From Betaproteobacteria bacterium (GTDB lineage: Bacteria > Pseudomonadota > Gammaproteobacteria > Burkholderiales > Burkholderiaceae_C), in the NCBI GenBank assembly GCA_025354965.1, contig JANXLW010000016.1:1-16125 (forward strand): a stretch of DNA of 16,125 nt, read 5' to 3'. The notes under the pieces were generated by a model. That model saw only the letters and a list, made by a program, of their open reading frames with translations. It ran no database searches and was not told where the DNA came from. Below are positions 7,492 through 13,685 of this stretch, piece by piece. Within the stretch, counting starts at the first letter, position 1; every line of letters begins with the position of its first letter. The translations under genes and the position numbers were made by a program.

Positions 7492-8453
7492 ACGCCCGCA
7501 CTTTTCCCGAAATACTAGCCTCCATGCCATACTCTCAGCCACATCGCCCTGATCATCTAAGCAACGCGCATCTCGATGCGCTGGAAGAAGAGACCATCTT
7601 CATCCTGCGCGAAGTGGCAGCCGCGTTCGAGCGGCCCACACTGCTGTTCTCGGGCGGCAAGGATTCGCTGGTGATGCTCAAATGTGCTGAAAAGGCCTTT
7701 GGCGTTGGTCGCATCCCCTACCCGCTGCTTATGATCGATACCGGTCACAACTTCCATGAGGTGATCGATTTTCGTGATTCACGCGCCAAGGAGTTGCAAG
7801 CCAAGTTGATTGTGCGCGGCGTCGAAGACTCCATGAAACGCGGCACCGTGCGTCTGGCGCATCCGGGTGAGTCACGCAACGTGCACCAGTCCGTCACGCT
7901 GCTGGAAGCGATCGACGAATTCCGCTTTGACGCGCTGATTGGTGGCGCTCGCCGTGACGAGGAGAAGGCGCGCGCCAAGGAGCGCATCTTTTCTCACCGC
8001 GACAGTTTTGGTCAATGGCAACCGAAGGCCCAGCGGCCTGAACTCTGGACCCTGTTCAACACCCGACTGCAACCCGGCGAACACTTTCGCGTGTTCCCGA
8101 TTTCCAACTGGACCGAGCTGGACGTGTGGCAGTACATTGATCGCGAGCAAATCGCTCTGCCCGCGCTCTATTACTCACACAAGCGTGACGTGGTGCAGCG
8201 CAAAGGCCTGCTGGTGCCAGTGACCGACCTGACACCGGCACGCGCCGGCGAAACCGTCGAGTCCCGCGATGTGCGCTTTCGCACGGTGGGCGACATCACC
8301 TGCACTTGCCCGGTGGAAAGCCTGGCGGCTAGCGCAGCCGAGATCGTGATCGAAACACTGGCCGCCGATGTGAGCGAGCGCGGCGCCACCCGCATGGACG
8401 ACAAAACCTCCGAGGCTTCGATGGAGAAGCGCAAAAAAGATGGGTACTTCTGA
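7488..8453 (+). CDS. cysD: Sulfate adenylyltransferase subunit 2 (ATP sulfurylase small subunit)
   Basis: This 321-residue catalytic subunit of the CysDN ATP sulfurylase makes adenylyl sulfate from sulfate and ATP. It has the PP-loop ATP pyrophosphatase motif SGGKDS at residues 55-60 in the context LLFSGGKDSLVMLK, then LLMIDTGHNFHEVIDFRD, GGARRDEEKARAKERIFS and FRVFPISNWTELDVWQYI, all CysD hallmarks. The C-terminus ends MEKRKKDGYF as in the family. I chose ATG 7488, whose ATGA overlaps the cysH stop; longer in-frame starts would lie inside cysH, and ATG 7524 is a shorter alternative. Partner CysN follows with a one-base overlap (TGATG), consistent with equimolar production. Confidence 0.94.
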   Translation: MNARTFPEILASMPYSQPHRPDHLSNAHLDALEEETIFILREVAAAFERPTLLFSGGKDSLVMLKCAEKAFGVGRIPYPLLMIDTGHNFHEVIDFRDSRAKELQAKLIVRGVEDSMKRGTVRLAHPGESRNVHQSVTLLEAIDEFRFDALIGGARRDEEKARAKERIFSHRDSFGQWQPKAQRPELWTLFNTRLQPGEHFRVFPISNWTELDVWQYIDREQIALPALYYSHKRDVVQRKGLLVPVTDLTPARAGETVESRDVRFRTVGDITCTCPVESLAASAAEIVIETLAADVSERGATRMDDKTSEASMEKRKKDGYF

Positions 8454-9769
8454 TGGATGCTGCAACTTCAACTGCTGATCACGCTGCGACAAGCGCAGCC
8501 AATGGCCACAATGACACCGGAGCGGCGTTGAAATTCATCACCTGCGGTTCCGTGGACGATGGTAAAAGCACCTTAATTGGCCGCCTGTTGATCGATAGCC
8601 GTTCGGTGTTACTCGACCAACTGGCCAATGTTTCAAAAGGCGGTGAGGCTGATCTGGCGCTGTTCACCGATGGCCTGTCCGCCGAGCGCGAGCAAGGCAT
8701 CACCATTGATGTGGCCTACCGCTATTTCAACACGGCGGAGCGCAAGTTCATCATTGGCGATGCGCCAGGTCACGAGCAGTACACCCGCAACATGGTGACG
8801 GCGGCATCGAGTGCCGATGCTGCCGTGGTGCTGGTAGATGCCACCAAACTCCAGTGGCAAACCCATTTGCTGGAACTGTTACCGCAGACACGGCGCCATT
8901 CACTGCTGGTGAACCTGTTGCGTGTTCCCTCCATCGTGTTCGCTGTCAATAAACTCGATGCACTGAAAGAACAGGCGACACAGGCGTTTGGCAACATCAG
9001 TCAATCACTGCAAGCCTTTGCGCAGGCCGCCGGTATTGAGGTGGCGGCCATTGTGCCAATCTCGGCCCTCAAAGGCCACAACGTGGTGGAACCGGTTGCC
9101 GACTGGTGCGGGTACCTTGGTCCGAGCTTGCTGCAAATTCTGGAGCAATTGCCTGCAATGCCGGCTGAAACTGAAGCTCCCTTTGCGTTCCCGGTGCAGT
9201 GGGTTGAAAAATTCGCATCCTCCAGCGATACCGGCCAGGGACGGCGCATTTTTTGGGGCCGCGTCGCCACTGGCGGCATTGAGGTGGGGCAACAAGTTAG
9301 CGTATTGCCTAGCGGCCAGACGGCCACGGTCGCCCAGGTGCTGCGGCACACGCGCCAACCCGGCGCGGTGCAAGCCGGGCACAGCGCTGGCATCGTGCTG
9401 GACCGCGAGGTTGATGTTTCCAGAGGTGATTGGTTGCTGGCTTTGAGTACCTTTGAGCCCAGTCGCGAACTTAAAACCACTATCGCCTGGATGGATGACG
9501 AACCGCTGGTGGCCGGACGCGTCTACTGGGCACTGCATGGGCACCGATGGGTCAAGACCAGAATAAAGCGGATTGTTCATCAGCTCGACATCAACACGCT
9601 TGCGGAGAAAGACGCCAGCCAACTGAATGCAAATGCCATTGGCCACGCTGAACTGACGCTACAAGAAACCATTGCTGCCCTGCCCTATAGCCGCTCGCGC
9701 GTGCTGGGTTCACTGGTTTTGGTGGACACTGCGTCACACAAAACCGCTGGCGCCGTTCTGATCAATTAA
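8453..9769 (+). CDS. cysN: Sulfate adenylyltransferase subunit 1 (GTPase subunit)
   Basis: This 438-residue GTPase subunit of ATP sulfurylase couples GTP hydrolysis to APS formation by CysD. It is an EF-Tu-like translation-factor GTPase: G1 loop GSVDDGKST at residues 32-40, switch region REQGITIDVAYRYF, G3 DAPGHEQY from Asp103, and G4 NKLD at 166-169, followed by beta-barrel domains. There is a short non-conserved alanine/threonine-rich N-terminal extension of about 25 residues. It ends without a fused APS kinase domain, unlike NodQ/CysNC proteins, matching the APS-reductase type of CysH. It closes the tightly overlapped part of the operon; fdxA starts 39 bases on. Confidence 0.93.
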   Translation: MDAATSTADHAATSAANGHNDTGAALKFITCGSVDDGKSTLIGRLLIDSRSVLLDQLANVSKGGEADLALFTDGLSAEREQGITIDVAYRYFNTAERKFIIGDAPGHEQYTRNMVTAASSADAAVVLVDATKLQWQTHLLELLPQTRRHSLLVNLLRVPSIVFAVNKLDALKEQATQAFGNISQSLQAFAQAAGIEVAAIVPISALKGHNVVEPVADWCGYLGPSLLQILEQLPAMPAETEAPFAFPVQWVEKFASSSDTGQGRRIFWGRVATGGIEVGQQVSVLPSGQTATVAQVLRHTRQPGAVQAGHSAGIVLDREVDVSRGDWLLALSTFEPSRELKTTIAWMDDEPLVAGRVYWALHGHRWVKTRIKRIVHQLDINTLAEKDASQLNANAIGHAELTLQETIAALPYSRSRVLGSLVLVDTASHKTAGAVLIN

Positions 9770-9808
9770 AATCTGCGGTTCTCACCTATTCGTCGCCTGA
9801 GCCCCAAA

Positions 9809-10138
9809 ATGACACATACCGTCACCGAAGCCTGTATCAAATGCAAGTACACCGATTGCGTTGACGTTTGTCCTGTTGACTGTTTCCGCGAAGGCCCCAA
9901 CTTCTTGACCATCGATCCCGATGAATGCATTGACTGTGCGGTGTGCATTCCTGAGTGTCCGGTGAACGCCATCTATGCAGAAGAGGATGTACCTGCCGAC
10001 CAGCAGCACATGACGAAGCTCAACGCTGATCTGGCCAAATTGCCCAGTTGGAAAGGCATTACCAAACGCAAGGCGCCGCTGCCAGACGCCGACGAATGGA
10101 AAGACAAGACCGGCAAGCTGCAGTATCTGATTCGCTGA
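9809..10138 (+). CDS. fdxA: 7Fe ferredoxin FdxA ([3Fe-4S][4Fe-4S])
   Basis: This 109-residue low-potential electron carrier belongs to the Azotobacter FdI-type 7Fe ferredoxins. The cysteine pattern is complete: Cys9, Cys17, Cys21, Cys25, Cys40, Cys43, Cys46 and Cys50, each exactly one position later than in A. vinelandii FdI, plus the additional Cys12. The C-terminal half without cysteines (LPSWKGITKRKAPLPDADEW) is the usual FdxA extension. It lies 39 bases after cysN and 38 bases before a ferredoxin-NADP reductase gene, all on one strand. That suggests it can accept electrons from that reductase and pass them to CysI or another acceptor; the pairing is inferred from neighbourhood. Confidence 0.95.
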   Translation: MTHTVTEACIKCKYTDCVDVCPVDCFREGPNFLTIDPDECIDCAVCIPECPVNAIYAEEDVPADQQHMTKLNADLAKLPSWKGITKRKAPLPDADEWKDKTGKLQYLIR

Positions 10139-10176
10139 ACTCCCGTTCCCTTTAACCCCCGAAAATTGAACCCTCT

Positions 10177-11241
10177 GTGCGCAACCATCAAGACCCCCTA
10201 GAAACTGACGCCGTGATCGTTGGTGCCGGCCCCGTTGGCCTGTTTCAAGTATTCGAGCTCGGCCTGCTAGAAATCAAGGCCCATGTTGTGGACTCGCTGG
10301 CTTACCCCGGTGGACAATGCGTCGAGCTTTATCCCGACAAACCCATCTACGACATTCCAGCGGTACCTGTGTGCACCGGGCAGGAACTCACTGACAACCT
10401 GCTCAAGCAGATCAAGCCCTTTGGCGCCACTTTCCACTATGGGCAGGAAGTTACGGTTGTCGAGAAGCAAGCCGATGGTCGTTTCTTTGTGGAAACTTCC
10501 AAAGGCACACGCTTTCTGGCCAAGACTATCTTCATTGCCGCTGGTGTCGGCGCTTTCCAGCCGCGCACTTTAAAGGTCGATGGACTGGAAGCTTTTGACG
10601 ACTCGCAACTTTTCTACCGGGTGCGCAACCCGGCAGATTTCGCGGGCAAGAACCTGGTGATTATCGGCGGCGGCGATTCAGCACTCGACTGGGCACTGGA
10701 GTTTGTCAAAGATAGTCCGCACAAAGCTGCAAGTGTCATCCTGATCCATCGTCGCGACGGCTTCAAGGCTGCACCAGCCAATGTGGCGAAGATGAAGGAG
10801 TTGTGCGATGCACTGGAGATGCAATTCATTGTCGGTCAGGTCACCGGATACGAGGAGAAAGATAGCTTGCTCACGGGCGTCAAAGTCACGGGATCGGACG
10901 GCGTCACGCGGGTCGTTCCATTGGATATTCTCCTGGTTTTCTTCGGCCTGTCGCCGAAGTTGGGGCCAATCGCGGAATGGGGATTGGACATTGAGCGCAA
11001 GCAACTCAAAGTTGATACCGAGAAATTTTCCACCAATGAACCCGGTATTTTTGCCGTCGGCGATATCAACATCTACCCTGGAAAGAAGAAGCTGATTTTG
11101 AGTGGTTTCCACGAATGCGCACTGGCCGCATTTGGCGCGATGCCTATCATTTCGCCAGAGAAAAAAATCTTCCTGCAGTACACCACTACCAGCCCAAAAC
11201 TGCACAAGGTACTGGGTGTTGAATCGCCGGTGTTTGACTAA
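10177..11241 (+). CDS. Ferredoxin-NADP(+) reductase, thioredoxin-reductase-like
   Basis: This 354-residue FAD-dependent pyridine nucleotide oxidoreductase is of the TrxR-like ferredoxin/flavodoxin-NADP reductase type. The FAD-binding motif VGAGPVGLF is near residues 15-23, YPGGQCVELYPDKPIYDIPA follows, and the NADPH-binding motif IIGGGDSALDWA is at about 165-176. The second FAD motif, FAVGDINIYPGKKKLILSGFHE, is near the C-terminus. The active-site CxxC of true thioredoxin reductase is missing, which separates it from TrxB and supports the ferredoxin reductase assignment. I take the GTG at 10177 as start; no better ATG precedes the Rossmann motif. It lies directly after fdxA, so FdxA is the likely partner. 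Confidence 0.88.
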   Translation: MRNHQDPLETDAVIVGAGPVGLFQVFELGLLEIKAHVVDSLAYPGGQCVELYPDKPIYDIPAVPVCTGQELTDNLLKQIKPFGATFHYGQEVTVVEKQADGRFFVETSKGTRFLAKTIFIAAGVGAFQPRTLKVDGLEAFDDSQLFYRVRNPADFAGKNLVIIGGGDSALDWALEFVKDSPHKAASVILIHRRDGFKAAPANVAKMKELCDALEMQFIVGQVTGYEEKDSLLTGVKVTGSDGVTRVVPLDILLVFFGLSPKLGPIAEWGLDIERKQLKVDTEKFSTNEPGIFAVGDINIYPGKKKLILSGFHECALAAFGAMPIISPEKKIFLQYTTTSPKLHKVLGVESPVFD

Positions 11242-11295
11242 AATTTGTTTATGGTAGGGAGCACTCCAACCGCGGCAGAACCGAGGGAGTTGGTT

Positions 11296-11307
11296 ACCGG
11301 TACCGGT
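11296..11307. repeat. 12-bp perfect palindrome
   Basis: ACCGGTACCGGT is its own reverse complement and is made of two copies of ACCGGT. It lies 55 bases after the ferredoxin reductase stop codon, between convergent genes, so it is unlikely to be a promoter operator. Function unknown. Confidence 0.4.
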
Positions 11308-11386
11308 TGATGTGGAGCGCGCTACTATGCAACCCGCAGGTTCTTGAGAGCTAGGGTTCCGCAGTCGTCCCAGAGGTTCGTCGCAT

Positions 11387-11419
11387 TTGTTGCAACAACA
11401 GGTCTTCCCACTTTGTGGG
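11387..11419. repeat. Palindrome and short hairpin in the convergent intergenic region
   Basis: TTGTTGCAACAA (11387-11398) is a perfect 12-bp palindrome. Just after it, CCCAC-TTT-GTGGG (11407-11419) can form a 5-bp hairpin with a 3-base loop. Neither is followed by a T run on either strand, so intrinsic termination is not convincing. They sit between the 3' ends of the ferredoxin reductase gene and the small membrane protein gene. Confidence 0.35.
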
Positions 11420-11443
11420 GCATGACATCACAGTCAAGTCAGA

Positions 11444-11581
11444 TCAACGAAAATAGATAGCCACAAAAATCACGGCCAACAGGCCAGTCGCCACTGCGAA
11501 GACGATCAATGCCGCCGGATCGGTGCCCTTGAAGCTCTCTCTGACTCGCTCAATATCTTTTGGCAAATGTACAGTCAACAT
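11444..11581 (-). CDS. Small single-pass membrane protein, 45 residues, unknown function
   Basis: The short frame encodes 45 residues starting MLTVHLPKDIERVRESFKG. The N-terminal half is charged and probably helical; residues about 24-43 (ALIVFAVATGLLAVIFVAIY) are a clear membrane-spanning helix, ending in FR. The start at 11581 is supported by a strong AGGAGG at 11591-11586, four bases upstream; a longer in-frame start would translate through that site. The predicted topology is a cytoplasmic N-terminus and a tail anchored in the inner membrane. I do not recognise a family. It is a lone gene, convergent with the ferredoxin reductase gene, and its upstream region carries nested palindromes. 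Confidence 0.65.
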   Translation of the reverse strand: MLTVHLPKDIERVRESFKGTDPAALIVFAVATGLLAVIFVAIYFR

Positions 11582-11591
11582 AAAACCTCCT
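11582..11591 (-). promoter_or_regulatory. Shine-Dalgarno of the small membrane protein gene
   Basis: On the minus strand AGGAGG (11591-11586) is followed by four T-rich bases and the ATG at 11581. It is among the strongest ribosome-binding sites in the window and is the main reason to believe the 45-residue frame is translated. Confidence 0.75.
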
Positions 11592-11657
11592 GATGAGATG
11601 TGGGAAAAGGAGGCTGATTTAGGCATTGGGCGAAGGTCAGCACATCCCGGAACAAAA

Positions 11658-11693
11658 TTACAGCTTGTAACGCGCTAGCGCAAGCCGTTACAA
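11658..11693. repeat. Nested palindromes upstream of the small membrane protein gene (possible operator)
   Basis: TTGTAACG (11665-11672) and CGTTACAA (11686-11693) form an 8-bp inverted repeat with a 13-base spacer. Inside lies the perfect 10-bp palindrome GCGCTAGCGC (11672-11681). To the left, TTACA-GCT-TGTAA (about 11658-11670) shares an arm with the larger repeat. Three TTACA-like half-sites in 36 bases look like an operator array. It is about 85-110 bases upstream of the ATG at 11581, a plausible promoter distance on the minus strand. No cognate regulator is seen. Confidence 0.45.
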
Positions 11694-11895
11694 CGAGGAA
11701 TGTTGTGCTAAATCAAAGAGCCGGCAATTTTGCGTCATGTCATGAATTCGCACTCACCGCAGTTACTAGCATGTCCAGCAACTTGTGCTGTTGATAACTT
11801 GCAGGATTGCTGCCCAGCGCCAATTGCTTTTCTGACCTTACCCTCGAAAAGCGTATCTCTTGCTGAGTGTTTAAATCCATGCAAGGTGAACGGAA

Positions 11896-12001
11896 ATAAC
11901 AAAGACGACGAGAGCGCGCTACACGCTCGAATTCAAGCAAGAAGCAGTGCGACTGGTCGAGGGTGGGATACGGATTCCAGGGGCAAGGTCAGTGACCGAT
12001 T
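11896..12001 (+). pseudogene. Remnant of IS3-family transposase OrfA (N-terminal end)
   Basis: Translation from 11896 reads ITK-TT followed by RARYTLEFKQEAVRLVEGG, which closely resembles the first about 25 residues of IS3-family OrfA (IS51/IS1400-like, normally MTK..RARYTLEFKQEAVRLVEGGQS). The first codon is ATA where ATG is expected, so the start is lost. After VEGG the similarity fades (IRIPGARSVTDLP may be a degraded continuation), and no helix-turn-helix remainder, OrfB or DDE motif follows. This is a scar of an insertion sequence, not a gene. The frame stays open to 12204 only by chance. Confidence 0.7.
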
Positions 12002-12011
12002 TACCAATGCG

Positions 12012-12045
12012 AAAGGCCTCTGAGTATCGCTACTTAGAGGCCTTT
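12012..12045. terminator. 15-bp stem-loop, probable intrinsic terminator (orphan)
   Basis: The left arm AAAGGCCTCTGAGTA (12012-12026) pairs with TACTTAGAGGCCTTT (12031-12045) around a TCGC tetraloop; fourteen pairs are Watson-Crick and one is G-U. A GC-rich core flanked by A's and T's is typical of a bidirectional terminator, but the T tract is only three bases long. No intact gene ends here on either strand, so it may be left over from a lost gene or may end an unannotated small transcript. Confidence 0.55.
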
Positions 12046-12190
12046 GTATCATGTCCTGGTGTGAAACCGCTCGAAAGATGCCTTGAAGCCCGCATGAATG
12101 CTATCTTCCAAACGACAACCAAATGGGTGTGGACCTTGCTCCTCACGCGCCAACGGGTAGGTCATCATTCGAAATTGGATTTACGCCCAT

Positions 12191-12218
12191 TTCACCTCAT
12201 GTGATTTGTTGCTAGACT
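12191..12218 (+). promoter_or_regulatory. Candidate promoter of the tRNA-Ala gene
   Basis: TTCACC (12191-12196) and TAGACT (12213-12218), 16 bases apart, each match four of six consensus positions. TG one base before the -10 box gives an extended -10 element. Transcription would start some 6-8 bases before the mature tRNA 5' end, a normal distance for tRNA genes. Confidence 0.35.
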
Positions 12219-12231
12219 GCGGTCATGGCCG

Positions 12232-12307
12232 GGGGGGGTAGCTCAGCTGGGAGAGCGCTGCGTTCGCAATGCAGAGGTCGGGAGTTCGATCCTCCTCCTC
12301 TCCACCA
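12232..12307 (+). tRNA. tRNA-Ala (anticodon CGC)
   Basis: This 76-base tRNA folds into a full cloverleaf. The acceptor stem is seven G's against CCTCTCC, giving a G3-U70 wobble pair, the established alanine identity element, and a second wobble at 5-68. The D arm is GCTC-AGCTGGGA-GAGC, the anticodon loop is TTCGCAA with CGC at 12265-12267 (reads GCG), and the T arm is GGGAG-TTCGATC-CTCCT. Discriminator A and CCA are encoded (ACCA at 12304-12307). It is a single tRNA gene followed by its own terminator. Confidence 0.95.
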
Positions 12308-12315
12308 GTGAAATC

Positions 12316-12349
12316 AAGGGCTTGTGAGCGAACAGCAGGTCCTTTTTTT
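12316..12349 (+). terminator. Intrinsic terminator of the tRNA-Ala gene
   Basis: AAGGGCTTGT (12316-12325) can pair with GCAGGTCCTT (12335-12344), with three or four G-U pairs, around a 9-base loop; seven T's run from 12343 to 12349. It starts 9 bases after the tRNA 3' end. Confidence 0.6.
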
Positions 12350-12512
12350 GTAATTTTGGCACTGACGTTGCCCCTGTTAGACGACCTCTTACCGTTGCTG
12401 CATCCCTCTTAGAGTACATTGACCGATGAAATCAATTGCGAGGGTAAAAGTGGACGCGAGTAGTCTCTGTATTGCAAGGTACATAGGGTCCTTCCATTTG
12501 TGCTGAAACTGA

Positions 12513-12950
12513 ATGAGTACTTTCCTGGTGGCCATGCAATTCGGTGTTCTGATTTTTCAGGCAGCATTGGCAGTTCCCGGGATTTTGCTTGGTGCTTTTC
12601 CGACCGTGGTTTGGGTGCTTGCCGTGGCGTCTTTCGCGCTCGCGGCGTGGACCCTGTGGCACAACCGGCCGGGAAACTTCAACATTCGCCCCATGCCAAA
12701 GGCCAGCGGCACCCTGGTGACAACCGGACCCTACCGATGGATTCGCCATCCTATGTACACGTCGCTGCTGTTGGGCACGGCCGCATTGGTTTGCGTATCG
12801 GACCTCTTCATCGGTTCGCTTACGTGGTCGACTCTGGCAATTGTCCTTGTGTTGAAGGCAAACACCGAAGAACGCTGGATGCAAGATAGACATACTGGAT
12901 ACGCTGCTTATATGCGGCAGAGTAAACGTTTCTTGCCCTGGTTATTTTGA
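12513..12950 (+). CDS. Isoprenylcysteine carboxyl methyltransferase-family membrane protein
   Basis: This 145-residue integral membrane protein belongs to the ICMT/PEMT-like methyltransferase superfamily. Hydrophobic helices occupy about residues 5-27, 30-50, 80-95 and 98-115. The signature GPYRWIRHPMYTSLLL (around residues 72-87) followed by NTEERWM (about 116-122) is the conserved S-adenosylmethionine-binding pattern (RHPxY...EE) of this family. Bacterial members methylate unknown small or lipid substrates; few have a proven function, so the substrate stays open. The ATG at 12513 has no good Shine-Dalgarno sequence. It stands alone, 205 bases after the tRNA gene, and ends 20 bases before the decayed reductase locus. 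Confidence 0.82.
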   Translation: MSTFLVAMQFGVLIFQAALAVPGILLGAFPTVVWVLAVASFALAAWTLWHNRPGNFNIRPMPKASGTLVTTGPYRWIRHPMYTSLLLGTAALVCVSDLFIGSLTWSTLAIVLVLKANTEERWMQDRHTGYAAYMRQSKRFLPWLF

Positions 12951-12970
12951 ATCCCAGGGGCCAGATTGCC

Positions 12971-13685
12971 ATGCACAACCTGCTGAACGCCGGCGACACC
13001 GCAGAACAACTGCCTTAGGCCTCACTGACCAAGGAAATTGAAGGTGTGCTGCACGACGATTCGGTACAGGTTCCGACCCGACTAGTGCAGCAATTGCCCG
13101 GCGGCAGCAGTCTGTTCGTCATGCCGGCGCTGGACCGACGCATTGCGATCACCAAAGTCATCACTTTCACCCCTGCCAATGCTGGCACAAGCCGTCCCAC
13201 GAGCCACGGAGATATCGTGGTGTTCGATATCGTCACCGGGCAACGCTGGTTCATTCTAGACGGACCCATGGTGACCGCGAGACGCACCGCCGCCGTGTCG
13301 CTGCTTGCAGCACAGCATCTCGCTCCGCAGCACAGTGGCACCCTTTTGATAGTCGGCGCCGGCGTGCAGGGTCGGGCTCACCTGGAAGCGTTTGTCCAGG
13401 GATTGGACGTGCAGAAAGTGATGATTGCCTCTCGCAGCCACGCCAGCGCCAACGCATTGGCCAAACACGCCAGCACACTTGGCGTCAATGCCCGCGTCGT
13501 GGACGATCCCAATGCGGCGCTGGAACATTGTTCGCTGTTGGTGACGTGCACCCCAGCCAATGCCGCAGTACTGCATGCAAACCCGCGGCCAGACGCATTT
13601 ATCACTGCGGTCGGCGCCTTTACGCCGAAGATGGTTGAACTAAGCCCTGAACTGTGCCGACATATCGCAAAGCATGGGACTGTTG
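12971..13685 (+). pseudogene. Delta1-pyrroline-2-carboxylate reductase / ornithine cyclodeaminase family, broken
   Basis: From ATG 12971 the frame reads MHNLLNAGDTAEQLP, then TAG at 13016, then continues as ASLTKEIEGVLHDDSVQVP. The family usually has LPY at this point, so TAC-to-TAG is the likely mutation. The body is typical of the family, which reduces cyclic imino acids of proline and lysine metabolism with NAD(P)H: LPGGSSLFVMPALD, ITKVITFTPANAG, DGPMVTARRTAAVSLLAA and the nucleotide-binding LLIVGAGVQGRAHLEAF. Similarity stops after HIAKHGTVV near 13680, where the sequence switches to a piece of an NRAMP-type transporter gene in another frame. About 70-80 C-terminal residues are missing. 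The long frame to 14008 is an artefact that runs antisense into def. A GTG at 13046 could restart translation, but the product would lack both ends. Confidence 0.82.

Larger units (their letters stand above)
11582..12231. other. 650-base stretch without an intact recognised gene
   Basis: Between the small membrane protein and the tRNA gene I see no intact protein gene. The stretch holds, in order, the ribosome-binding site and palindromic leader of the small gene, a region of about 200 bases with no recognisable content (11700-11890), a fragment of an IS3-type OrfA, a 15-bp hairpin, and about 170 bases up to the tRNA promoter. Open frames of 97 and 85 codons exist here, but they overlap the transposase scar, have no ribosome-binding site and show no family similarity that I can recognise outside the scar. 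Confidence 0.6.

Noticed and set aside
11730..12023. 97-codon plus-strand frame with a cysteine-rich N-terminal part
   Set aside because: It has no ribosome-binding site, overlaps the OrfA scar in a different frame, ends at the hairpin, and shows no recognisable domain.
11650..12231. CRISPR array, prophage attachment site or toxin-antitoxin pair near the tRNA gene
   Set aside because: No regularly spaced direct repeats, no copy of the tRNA 3' end and no integrase or antitoxin-like frame could be seen.
12419..12448. Possible promoter TTGACC-18-GGTAAA ahead of the ICMT-family gene
   Set aside because: The -35 is good but the -10 matches only three of six positions, and no ribosome-binding site follows; not strong enough to list.
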